A DNA stretch of 52,970 bases, from NCBI GenBank assembly GCA_035297145.1, contig DATGZN010000002.1, forward strand, positions 1 through 52,970, read 5' to 3'. Position 1 is the stretch's first letter. Every line of letters starts with the position of its first letter. Positions 43,301-50,495 of this stretch are shown piece after piece. The position numbers and the translations under genes are program-made. The notes beneath the pieces were generated by a model. That model saw nothing but the letters and a program-made list of their open reading frames with translations, was not told the DNA's origin and did not search any database. Source of the DNA: QHXW01 sp035297145 (GTDB lineage Bacteria; Acidobacteriota; Terriglobia; Bryobacterales; Bryobacteraceae).

Positions 43301-43939
43301 ACCGGCGGCCTGAACCAAGGGCAGATCCTCATCCTCAACTACGTCTACGAACTGCCATTCTTCAAAAGCGTATCCAATTCCCTTGCCCGCCACGCTCTGG
43401 GCGGATGGGAGATTAGCGGGATCTCGAGCTTCATGAGCGGAACGCCAATTGGCGTAACCTGCGGAATCAACGGCATGTCCACGGGGATCGGTGGCCCGAC
43501 CGGCTGCAACTCGCTCGGGCCCCTTGGCATTAAGAAAGGTGTCGTGGACGATCCCCAATTCGGTCCGACGCCGACCTGGTTCGATCCCAGCCTGCTCGGC
43601 CAACCCGCCGTAAGCCAGCTTTATGCGAATAACCAGCCTGGAATGTTTGGCTATATCGGGAAATATGCGCTTACCGGTCCGGGGCGTAACGACTGGGATC
43701 TGGCCCTGATGAAAAACATTCAGACGCCGTGGTTTAGGGGCGAACACAGCTCCGTGCAATTCCGCGCGGAGAGTTATAACACATTCAATCACCCGCAGTG
43801 GAGCACTGTGAATCTGTCTTGTAACGGGGCCACGGCGCCTGGCGCCCCCTGCAACGGAGACCAGAATATCGGGAACGGCGAGGTCGCCAGCGCCGCCCGG
43901 CCGCGCATTTTGCAGCTCGGCCTGAAGTTTATTTTCTGA
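40379..43939 (+). CDS. TonB-dependent receptor, Oar-like (second copy)
   Basis: A 1186-residue outer-membrane receptor from ATG 40379 with signal peptide MKTLMTAIVGMLFLAPFGIQAQ. The carboxypeptidase-regulatory-like domain (about 24-110; ATIVGSVTDASGAVIPDAQV) leads to a plug with EFRVSTSNYSAEYGKSGGAN and a long barrel ending RPRILQLGLKFIF. It has the architecture of the receptor at 32.4 kb but differs throughout the barrel, so it probably takes up a different ligand. The AraC gene follows 75 bp downstream on the same strand. Confidence 0.93.
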   Translation: MKTLMTAIVGMLFLAPFGIQAQDLATIVGSVTDASGAVIPDAQVLVSNPERGLTRRVVSDAAGEYTAARVPIGNYVITVEKTGFQKLIRSGITLQVGQTLRVDLQLQVGSATQEVVVNANAAHVETETGAISDVVTGTQVSQLNLNARNFANLATLVPGAATLGSGFDPSAVGVSAPSAISFNGLPVNIQNWEVDSTNNIDQGSGSGSIMTYPSIDSIAEFRVSTSNYSAEYGKSGGANIEVVTKSGTKDFHGSMYEFVRNDAFDANDWFINRTITGNGSSAPVTPLKRNDWGFSLGGPVFIPGHYNRDRNKTFFFVSEEWRENREGTVINANVPTLRMRQGDFSECDSNSANYNAIVASGCVVPVNPATNLPYQNDIVPIDPTGKALLNALVPLPNNGVNFYTAAPSLPTSFREDMFKIDHNITDNIRAFFRYTQDAFEQTYVPTLWSSANFGTVKSKWTSPAKSAVFHLTQTIRPDLLNEFIASFSADVNTVNNYTGFDSPANSIDKPSDFSMKTLFPANQNQPKLPGISLSGGIPSNFAESTGFEFFFWDPQPAIKDNLVWTHGAHTIKTGIFLLYNTINTTTNIGFNTQGFLSFGPGNGSGISTGNALADMYLARIANYQEYGRVVNGNLLGGAALGHWRQWDFEPYFQDDWHVTSHLTLNLGVRYSWLTAFHDVRTPTNDSLFVPSLYDPAKQAQLDSSGNLIPGSGANYLNYGNGLVQCGAGGIPEGCYNPPRGTVSPRFGFSWDPFGHGTTAIRGGYALTWDGGNPLHNGAGFNGNPPTATNLFGYNILGYQNVVPGPLGPANFSNVNVTSWQEIQQFNLGVQHQFPGNNIITVSYVGTLGHHLQQNVNINQVPVGVGTENVPALAGTTGCDAKGNCDVQSILMNNLEPNIYFVPFRGYTGIAQRQMTGNSNYNSLQVNFRHTFGHGLTFQTAYTWSHELDDMFQSGGSNSGGTNGINDENLHRWYGTGGLNQGQILILNYVYELPFFKSVSNSLARHALGGWEISGISSFMSGTPIGVTCGINGMSTGIGGPTGCNSLGPLGIKKGVVDDPQFGPTPTWFDPSLLGQPAVSQLYANNQPGMFGYIGKYALTGPGRNDWDLALMKNIQTPWFRGEHSSVQFRAESYNTFNHPQWSTVNLSCNGATAPGAPCNGDQNIGNGEVASAARPRILQLGLKFIF

Positions 43940-44014
43940 TTGTGCCCATCGCCGGGCCGTGGCGAAACACTTGTAATCGGCGTATCATTGCCTGATACGG
44001 ACGGCGTCACGCCG

Positions 44015-44995
44015 ATGCGAACGCAAGCTGAACTGACCTGGGAGCGGGTAGATTCACTAGTCGACCGCCAGATTAACGCGGAGCAGTTCCATATCTGGCC
44101 GTTCGCCCACTCCTACCCGATCGACGTGCGCTTCCTCATCATGGATCGCCGGCATGAGGTACCTAAGCACCGGCCCGACCACCTGGAAGTCGTCGTTTTC
44201 GAGTTCGGAGAAATAGGTTACGAAGTCGAGGATCGCCACTGCCTTGTGCAGAAGAACGACGTCATTGTGGTAGGGGACCGCATCCACCACCGGTGCTTGC
44301 CGCTGGCCGCCTCGCAGCAAGCCGCCCGCGCCGTGGTCCTTTCGTTTCTCCCGCAATTGGTCCATTCCGGCCCACTTGGAGATGACATGCAGTACCTGAT
44401 GCCTTTCATGCTTCAGGATTCTTCTTGCTCCAACGTAATTCCAGCCAGTGCCGGACGTTCGCGTGAAATCTCAGATTTCATCCAGCGAATCCGCGCGGAG
44501 TTGCCGGGAACATCGGAACGATCGCGATTGGCCATTAAGACCTATTTGAAGATGATTCTGCTCAACTTGGTCAATCATTACGCGGCGTTTGGCGAAACTC
44601 ACGATGCCCTCCGTCGCCAGCAGAGAAATGCCGACCGTTTGACGCCCGCCTTGGATTTTCTGGAAAGGCACTACAGTGAGCCGATCCGCGTGGACGAGGC
44701 CGCCCGGCTTTGCGCCATGAGCGCCTGCTGTTTCATGCATTTGTTCAAGGAAGTGACGGGACACTCCTTCGTCGCATATCTGAATCGCTTTCGCGTCGCA
44801 CGGGCCCAGCAACTGTTGGCGGCGACCGACCGGTCTATTGCCGACATCAGCCTGGATACCGGTTTCTGCAACCAGAGCTACTTCGGCGTCATCTTCCGCA
44901 GGGTCACGGGGATGAGTCCGCTGGCTTACCGCATCAACCACGGCGGGAGTCTTCAGACGGCACCATCCGCTGTGAAAATTCCCCCCACGCAGTAG
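44015..44995 (+). CDS. AraC-family transcriptional regulator
   Basis: A 326-residue regulator from ATG 44015; an upstream TTG at 43940 is less likely. An N-terminal cupin-type sensing domain (about 25-110; HSYPIDVRFLIMDRRHEVPK) is followed by a helical linker and two C-terminal HTH motifs: VDEAARLCAMSACCFMHLFK and ADISLDTGFCNQSYFGVIFR. The last about ten residues (PSAVKIPPTQ) are read from DNA that on the other strand encodes the end of a short-chain dehydrogenase. It likely controls neighbouring sugar genes. A 200-bp copy of its 3' part occurs at 48.8 kb. Confidence 0.9.
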   Translation: MRTQAELTWERVDSLVDRQINAEQFHIWPFAHSYPIDVRFLIMDRRHEVPKHRPDHLEVVVFEFGEIGYEVEDRHCLVQKNDVIVVGDRIHHRCLPLAASQQAARAVVLSFLPQLVHSGPLGDDMQYLMPFMLQDSSCSNVIPASAGRSREISDFIQRIRAELPGTSERSRLAIKTYLKMILLNLVNHYAAFGETHDALRRQQRNADRLTPALDFLERHYSEPIRVDEAARLCAMSACCFMHLFKEVTGHSFVAYLNRFRVARAQQLLAATDRSIADISLDTGFCNQSYFGVIFRRVTGMSPLAYRINHGGSLQTAPSAVKIPPTQ

Positions 44996-44997
44996 TT
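44953..44997 (-). pseudogene. SDR C-terminal scar under the AraC 3' end
   Basis: The minus strand encodes NYCVGGIFTADGAV followed by a stop. This is the last strand of a classical short-chain dehydrogenase (GG-x-VDGG-x-TAV ending), lacking two codons near the end. Only about 14 codons remain. It sits tail to tail with and overlaps the end of the AraC gene, and resembles the longer SDR tails at 48630 and 48982. Confidence 0.6.
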
Positions 44998-45022
44998 GGT
45001 AAGGTGCGAGGAGATTCTTGTC

Positions 45023-46009
45023 ATGAAGAGACTATGGAAATGGGCGCCAGCAACGGTATCGCTGCTGCTCGGTACATTTTGTGCGCAGGGGCAGTGGACG
45101 CTGGCTAAAGAGCAGATGATCGCGTATACCGCGAAAAATCCCTACGATCGTTTTCCGGACGGGCGGCCCAAGGTGCCGGACAATCTCCTGGAGCAGGTAA
45201 AAGGGCTGGTGATTGAAGAAGCCTGGGGCGCGGTACGTTCCGGATGCTCCGCGGCGGGTCGTGGCGGAGGCCCCAACGCCGGCCGCGGGGGCGCCGAGCG
45301 GGCGAGCGCAGCCACAACCGGAGGGGAAGGTGCCAGTGGACCAGGATGTTTCCCCAATCAGTTTTCGGGAGACTGGAAGATTCTGAATCCCGGCAAGAGA
45401 TTGGTGGGACGCGCCTTTACCGTTCAATTTATGCCGACGCGGCCGGATGTAGCCGATGCCATGCAGGCAGAGGCTGAGAAAAAGGGACTCGGGCGGCTGC
45501 GCAACCAGACCGTTATCGACATGCTCCAGCCCGGCGACGTGATTGTGGTGGATCTGTTTGGCAAAATCGACGGCGGCACATTCGTGGGAGACAAGCTCGC
45601 CTACTACATCTGGAAGACCACCGGCACCGGCATGGTGGTAGATGGTGCCATGTTCTGGCTGGGAAAAATCATCCCCACCGGCATGCCGGCTTATTACCGT
45701 GGAACCGCGCCGGATTCTCTCAGCAATGTAATGCTGACGGGCATTAATATCCCAATCCGTATTGGGAACGCCACGGTGATGCCGGGTGATGTGGTTCTGG
45801 GCGACGAGGAAGGGCTATTATTCATACCGCCTCACTTGGTAAAAGCCGCCCTCGATGCCGCGGCCAGCACCCAGGCTCGCGATGAATGGATAAAGCTAAA
45901 GATGGACACGCGCCAGTATAAGTCCAGCGACCTCTACGGGCAGCCACGCGACCCGGCCTTGCGCCAGGAGTTGGAAGACTATATCAAGTCGCATTCGGCG
46001 AAGCAGTAA
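45023..46009 (+). CDS. Secreted RraA/HMG-aldolase-like protein
   Basis: A 328-residue protein from ATG 45023 (GAGGAGA upstream) with export signal MKRLWKWAPATVSLLLGTFC. The RraA-like domain (about 120-305) shows GRAFTVQF, the LQPGDVIVVD strand, GDKLAYYIWKTTGTGMVVDG and NIPIRIGNATVMPGDVVLGD with EEGLLFIP. A Gly/Ala/Ser-rich insert lies at about 75-108. The DGxxRD segment that binds metal and substrate in HMG/CHA aldolases reads DGAMFWL, so the Arg-Asp pair is missing and aldolase chemistry is doubtful. Export is also unusual for this normally cytosolic family. Confidence 0.82.
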   Translation: MKRLWKWAPATVSLLLGTFCAQGQWTLAKEQMIAYTAKNPYDRFPDGRPKVPDNLLEQVKGLVIEEAWGAVRSGCSAAGRGGGPNAGRGGAERASAATTGGEGASGPGCFPNQFSGDWKILNPGKRLVGRAFTVQFMPTRPDVADAMQAEAEKKGLGRLRNQTVIDMLQPGDVIVVDLFGKIDGGTFVGDKLAYYIWKTTGTGMVVDGAMFWLGKIIPTGMPAYYRGTAPDSLSNVMLTGINIPIRIGNATVMPGDVVLGDEEGLLFIPPHLVKAALDAAASTQARDEWIKLKMDTRQYKSSDLYGQPRDPALRQELEDYIKSHSAKQ

Positions 46010-46192
46010 CCAAATGAAAGTTCCATCCGTTTTGCGAGCGGCAGCTAGCACTTTGTATTTGCCGTCCGGATCGACTTGAATGATGGCCCCCGTGCGGTCC
46101 TGACCTAACCGTCCATCCGGTCAACAGCGCGACAACGCACCTGGCGAACCACGCAGCCTTGAAAATTCTCGTCTTTACACATTGGTCGTCGT

Positions 46193-48583
46193 CTAGCGCA
46201 AACTCAAAGCCAGGATCGTATTCCCCGCGGCCACACTTATGTACTGGTTGCCATCCACCATGTATGTCATCGGCCCCGCCTTCCAGCTCTGGCTGGTATT
46301 GAAATGCCACAGCAGCTTGCCGTTGGTTGCATCCGCGGCAATGAAGGCGCCATAGCCGTCCCCGTAGAAGATGAGGCCGCCGCCCGTGGCCATCAGACCG
46401 CTCGCCAAAATGCCTCCACCGATATCGGGTATCTCCCAAGCCGTCTTTCCAGTCTGGATATCGATTGCTTTTAAGAATTTTCCCCCGGTGTCGTCGCCGG
46501 GAACGCGGCGCGCACCGCCGCCGTAGAACGACTTGCCCGCCTCCCACGACTGGTCGTTCTTCGTATACACGTTGCACGATTCCTCCGCGAACATGTAGAA
46601 GAGGCCGGTCGAGGGGCCGTACGCATTCGACGGCCAGTTGGCCGCGCCGGCCACGGAGGGACATATCAACTGGCCTTCCACGGTCGGCTCATTCCCTGGT
46701 AGCAGAATTGGCCGCCCGTCGGCCCCGATGCCGCTGGCCCATGTGACTTTCTTGACGAATGGTTCAGCCAGCAGGACCTTTCCTGTTAGCCGGTCCAGCA
46801 CGTAGAAGAAGCCGTTGCGGTTCCCCTGGAGCATCAGCTTGCGCGGCTGGCCATGGAACTGCGCATCTACCAGCACCGGCGTTTCGGTCGCGTCCCAGTC
46901 ATGCAGGTCGTGTGGCGTGAACTGGTAATACCATCGCAATTTTCCCGTCGCGGGATCGAGCGCCACCACGGAAGCGGTATAGAGATTGTCGCCCTTGCGC
47001 TCGTCGCCGTTGTAGTCGGGACAGGGATTGCCGGTGGGCCAGTAAAGCAGCCGGGCTTCGGGATCGTAGGTACCCGTAAGCCATGTCGCACCACAACCGT
47101 GCTCGAGAGCCCGTCCTCCCCATGTCTCCGAGCCCGGCTCGCCGGCCGCCGGGATGGTCCAGAAGCGCCAGACGTGCTCGCCAGTCGAGGCCTTATAAGC
47201 ATCGAGAAAGCCTCGGACCCCTTCGTCGCCGCCGGAGACTCCGGCGATCACCAGGTCGTCAACCACTAGTGGCGCGCTGGTCGATCCATAGTTCAGGTGG
47301 GAATCGGCCATCTTGACGTCCCAGAGAAGCTGGCCCGTAAAACGATGCAGCGCGAACAGGTGCGCGTTGTCGCTGACCATGAAGACGCGATCGCCAAGCA
47401 CCGCCACGCCGCGATTGATACCGCTGGCGGCGTCGCCTGCCAAGCCCTGCGAGCGAGGGCGACTGTAATGCCAGATTTCGCGGCCGCTGCCCGCATCGAG
47501 CGCGTATGCTTCATTCACGGAGGTTACATACATCACGCCGTCCACCACCACCGGTGTGACTTCGAGAGAGCGCGGCGCGCCCGGAATGGAAAACATCCAC
47601 TTCGGAGCGAGGTGTTCCACGGTGCCCGTATTGATCTGGTTTAGCGGGCTGAAGCGGTTGCCGCTCTCGTTTCCGTCATACGTCGGCCACGAGCCGGGCT
47701 TGGGGTGGGCAATGTCGCCGAACGATGCGCCCGCGCCCATTTCACCGGTGGCAAGGATCGCCTCGGCGGTTGGATCGGGAATGAGCCGGCTGAGATAGGC
47801 AATCAGATCGCGCATCTCATCGGGAGTCGCCTTGATCTTCGGCATGAGAGATTTCTGGTGAACGATCTCGGTCAGGTGGTCCTTCAACAGGCGGTGCAAC
47901 TGGCCGTCCGTGCCCAGCAGTACCAACTCGAAGGTGCTTTCGCTCTTGGCGATGCCGCGAATGGTCTGGCCGTCGCTGAGCCGCACGCTGACCGCGCGAT
48001 AGGAAGGCACACCGCCGCCACGTCTTGCCGGGCTGCGGCCACCACCGGCTGGCGTGGCAGAGGTGGCGCCGGGATCGCGCAACGCCTGTTCGATCTGCGC
48101 CGGCCTTTGGTCACGCCCGATCGCCGAAAGATCAGGCCCTAGGATGCCGCCGCGCCCACGCACCATATGGCAACTGATGCAGGCGCCCTCCCCGTTGAAA
48201 AAGCGTTCACCCGCAACGGGATCGCCGGGCGTAGGCGCCGCCGCTGTCAGGCCGCCGGAAGGTGGCGTCTTCAGGCTCATGACGAAAGTCGCGATGGCTT
48301 CGGCTTCCTCGTTGGAAACTCGGAAGGCCGGCATTCCACCATCGGGGATGCCCTTCAGAATTACATCGCGCACCGCGTCCTTCGTCGTGGCGCGGGACCT
48401 GCGTACGTCCACGATGGTCGGCCCGTGCCCGCCCCCGGTCCCATCTTCGCCGTGGCAGCCGGCGCAGCGCTCCAGATACTGCCGTTGGCTGATGTCCGCT
48501 ATCTGGGCGCCCGCACAGGACATGCAAAGCCCCCCACAAATCGCGAGCGTAAAGATTCCACTGATCGCCATGGGAGTTTTCAA
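46193..48583 (-). CDS. PQQ-dependent quinoprotein dehydrogenase with N-terminal cytochromes c
   Basis: A 796-residue periplasmic oxidoreductase with signal peptide MKTPMAISGIFTLAICGGLC. Two haem-c motifs lie before the catalytic part: CAGCH (40-44) and CISCH (135-139). The second haem domain carries an inserted region (SVRLSDGQTIRGIAKSESTF) before the Met-containing segment. An eight-bladed PQQ propeller (about 290-790) follows, with repeated tryptophan-docking motifs such as AYDAGSGREIWHYS-like ALDAGSGREIWHY, ALDPATGKLRWYYQ and AIDIQTGKTAWEIP. Electrons from an alcohol or sugar would flow through PQQ to the haems. Haem domains are usually C-terminal in quinohaemoproteins. The 180 bp downstream (46010-46192) hold only an unidentified short minus-strand coding fragment. 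Confidence 0.92.
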   Translation of the reverse strand: MKTPMAISGIFTLAICGGLCMSCAGAQIADISQRQYLERCAGCHGEDGTGGGHGPTIVDVRRSRATTKDAVRDVILKGIPDGGMPAFRVSNEEAEAIATFVMSLKTPPSGGLTAAAPTPGDPVAGERFFNGEGACISCHMVRGRGGILGPDLSAIGRDQRPAQIEQALRDPGATSATPAGGGRSPARRGGGVPSYRAVSVRLSDGQTIRGIAKSESTFELVLLGTDGQLHRLLKDHLTEIVHQKSLMPKIKATPDEMRDLIAYLSRLIPDPTAEAILATGEMGAGASFGDIAHPKPGSWPTYDGNESGNRFSPLNQINTGTVEHLAPKWMFSIPGAPRSLEVTPVVVDGVMYVTSVNEAYALDAGSGREIWHYSRPRSQGLAGDAASGINRGVAVLGDRVFMVSDNAHLFALHRFTGQLLWDVKMADSHLNYGSTSAPLVVDDLVIAGVSGGDEGVRGFLDAYKASTGEHVWRFWTIPAAGEPGSETWGGRALEHGCGATWLTGTYDPEARLLYWPTGNPCPDYNGDERKGDNLYTASVVALDPATGKLRWYYQFTPHDLHDWDATETPVLVDAQFHGQPRKLMLQGNRNGFFYVLDRLTGKVLLAEPFVKKVTWASGIGADGRPILLPGNEPTVEGQLICPSVAGAANWPSNAYGPSTGLFYMFAEESCNVYTKNDQSWEAGKSFYGGGARRVPGDDTGGKFLKAIDIQTGKTAWEIPDIGGGILASGLMATGGGLIFYGDGYGAFIAADATNGKLLWHFNTSQSWKAGPMTYMVDGNQYISVAAGNTILALSLR

Positions 48584-48629
48584 GTGCTAGTGTATACAAT
48601 ACGGTCGGTCAGATTCCGGTCCACTTCCC

Positions 48630-48789
48630 TCAGACCGCCGTGAGCCCGCCATCCACTGTGAAAATGCCTCCGACACAGTAGTTCGAGTCTTCCGAAGCCG
48701 GAAAAACCGCGATACCAGCCAGGTCCTCCGGGGTCCCTAACCTGCGGGCGGGTGCGATTTCGGCGAAATGCTGGCGCATCTTGGGGTCG
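48630..48789 (-). pseudogene. SDR C-terminal remnant A
   Basis: About 53 codons ending at 48630-48632 encode KMRQHFAEIAPARRLGTPED, then LAGIAVFPASEDSNYCVGG and IFTVDGGLTAV, the last third of a classical short-chain dehydrogenase (normally about 250 residues). Its 5' side joins abruptly, at about 48790, to the inverted AraC tail copy. There is no start codon or Rossmann motif. Confidence 0.75.
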
Positions 48790-48790
48790 G

Positions 48791-48990
48791 CACTCCTTCG
48801 TCGCATATCTGAATCGTTTCCGTGTCGCACGGGCCCAGCAACTGTTGGCGGCGACCGACCGGTCTATCGCCGATATCAGCCTGGATACCGGTTTCTGCAA
48901 CCAGAGCTACTTCGGCGTCATCTTCCGCAGGGTCACGGGGATGAGTCCGCTGGCTTACCGCATCAACCACGGCGGAAGTCTTCAGACGGC
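48791..48990 (+). pseudogene. AraC 3'-end copy (about 97% identical to 44762-44961)
   Basis: A 200-bp block encodes the second HTH region and tail of the AraC regulator at 44.0-45.0 kb, beginning HSFVAYLNRF and ending GGSLQTA. Six substitutions separate the two, all at third codon positions and all synonymous. The cupin domain and first HTH are missing, so it cannot make a working regulator. It is flanked on both sides by minus-strand SDR tails. Confidence 0.85.
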
Positions 48991-49075
48991 CGTGAGCCGG
49001 CCATCCACACAGTAATTCGAGTGTTCCGAAGCTAGAAACACTGCGATACCTGCCAGGTCCTCTCGCGTCCCCAGC
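48982..49075 (-). pseudogene. SDR C-terminal remnant B
   Basis: The minus strand ending at 48982-48984 encodes TREDLAGIAVFLASEHSNYC followed by VDGRLTAV and stop. It is a second SDR tail, with a five-codon in-frame deletion (GGIFT lost) relative to remnant A. It overlaps the end of the AraC tail copy, as the scar at 44953 overlaps the full AraC gene. Nothing else is recognised between it and the methyltransferase at 49272. Confidence 0.65.
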
Positions 49076-49271
49076 AGCGCGCCGGTTCCGGCGAGTCTAA
49101 GCCCGCCAGCTTCCTACAACGGGACTTCACGGGCGTTTCGGTCGTGGATGCCGTGGGGCAACCGCGAGACGCTGGCGCGCTCGCACACCCGCGTCCAACT
49201 AATATCGCCATCTGGAAATGTTTGATATAACGACATTAGACCGTCTTCAGGTACGGTAGGTAAGTGGATCA

Positions 49272-49985
49272 ATGGCGAATTACGACACGTTTGGCAGATT
49301 CTATGATGCAATCATGGGAAATCGCGCGAAGCCAACGGAGCGCCTTCTAAAGTTCATTCGCAAAGCGAGTCCAAAAGCAAAGAACGTCTTAGAGCTCGGT
49401 TGTGGCACAGGCTCGGTACTGAAACACCTGGCGAAAGAGTATGACGTCTGCGGACTGGATCTGTCCAAGACCATGCTCTCTATTGCCCAAGAGAAGGTCC
49501 CGCAGGCGAGGCTGTCACGCCAGGACATGGTGAGATTTAACTTACGCGAACCATTCGATGTGATCTGCTGCGTTTTCGACTCGGTCAACCATCTCTTAAG
49601 CTTCGCCGCTTGGAAAAAGCTCTTTGTCAACGCCTATCGCCACTTATCAGACGAGGGTACTTTCATATTTGACGTCAACACGCGCAAAAAATTGGATCGG
49701 CATATTGCTGGACCTCCTTGGGTTCACCAGTTTGGGGATAACCTCCTCATCATGAAGGTTACGGCTATAAGCAGAAATGCCGCAAATTGGAACATAAAGG
49801 TGTTTGAGCGGACGAAGGGAAATCGATATTTGCTGCATGAAGAAAACATTCGAGAGACATCCTTCCCGATGCGTAGTATCGTCCGCGAGTTAAGAGTCCA
49901 CTTTCGACACGTGGAGATCATTGACCCTGACCGTAGGCGCCCTTCAGCGGAATCACACAGGCTCTACTTCGTTTGCAAGAAGTGA
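49272..49985 (+). CDS. Class I SAM-dependent methyltransferase
   Basis: A 237-residue cytosolic methyltransferase. Motif I VLELGCGTGSVLKHL (about 39-53) binds S-adenosylmethionine, followed by CGLDLSKTMLSIAQEK (motif II acidic residue) and PFDVICCVFDSVNHLL (motif IV). A lid/substrate subdomain of about 60 residues (FDVNTRKKLDRHIAGPPWVH onward) fits the Methyltransf_25/SgtM-like small-molecule group. The sequence is noticeably poorer in G/C than its neighbours and uses more A/T-ending codons, a possible sign of recent acquisition. The substrate is unknown. Confidence 0.85.
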   Translation: MANYDTFGRFYDAIMGNRAKPTERLLKFIRKASPKAKNVLELGCGTGSVLKHLAKEYDVCGLDLSKTMLSIAQEKVPQARLSRQDMVRFNLREPFDVICCVFDSVNHLLSFAAWKKLFVNAYRHLSDEGTFIFDVNTRKKLDRHIAGPPWVHQFGDNLLIMKVTAISRNAANWNIKVFERTKGNRYLLHEENIRETSFPMRSIVRELRVHFRHVEIIDPDRRRPSAESHRLYFVCKK

Positions 49986-50028
49986 AGCCAAATCACGTTC
50001 CCAGATGGCACGCCCACAACGAGGACGA

Positions 50029-50434
50029 CTACCCACCAACCGTGGTTCGGCTCTCAACTTTGCACAGATTCGCCGAAGGCAATTGCGCAAATAAACCTGC
50101 CAGCCTGTCCGTACGCTCCCCGGAAACGCGTTCGAGTAAGTTACTGGCCACCCATCCGGCCGCGAAGATGATCTCCTCGAAGGGACTTTTGGACAACGCG
50201 GCTGTCGCAAGTTCCGGGTAACGCGTCATCCGGCCGGAACCAGCGTACTTTCCGGTAACTCTGTAAGTGGCCATCATGCACGTAAATACTGGGATTATCG
50301 ACGAGACACCTGCTCCCAGCCCCGTGGAATAAATCACCACGTATTGGCCGCGCGTCGCCGACTGTCGCCGCCACTTGCTGGGGGCCGATTTGGACGCCGT
50401 CTGCGGCCAGATGTTCCTCGATCCCTGATCCCAA
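50029..50434 (-). pseudogene. Probable TIGR03437-like C-terminal remnant
   Basis: Minus-strand frames here contain RGQYVVIYSTGLGA (near 50330), resembling the xxxxVVIYxTGLGxVxP motif of TIGR03437 domains common in Solibacter exported proteins. The reading is broken across at least two frames and the sequence after the motif no longer fits the domain. No intact gene is supported between 49986 and 50495. Confidence 0.35.
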
Positions 50435-50495
50435 AAAAATCTGGCGGCGAGCTTCGTGCCCGCCGCCAGGAAAATAATGTCACGCGGCCAGGGAC

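Noticed and set aside
42857..43792. 311-codon minus-strand frame inside the second TonB receptor
   Set aside because: No domain or start signal; the plus-strand barrel sequence is continuous through it.
46020..46110. Minus-strand fragment encoding GQDRTGAIIQVDPDGKYKV
   Set aside because: It looks like real but truncated coding sequence, possibly of an amidase or peptidase tail, yet I could not assign a family, so it is not listed as a gene.
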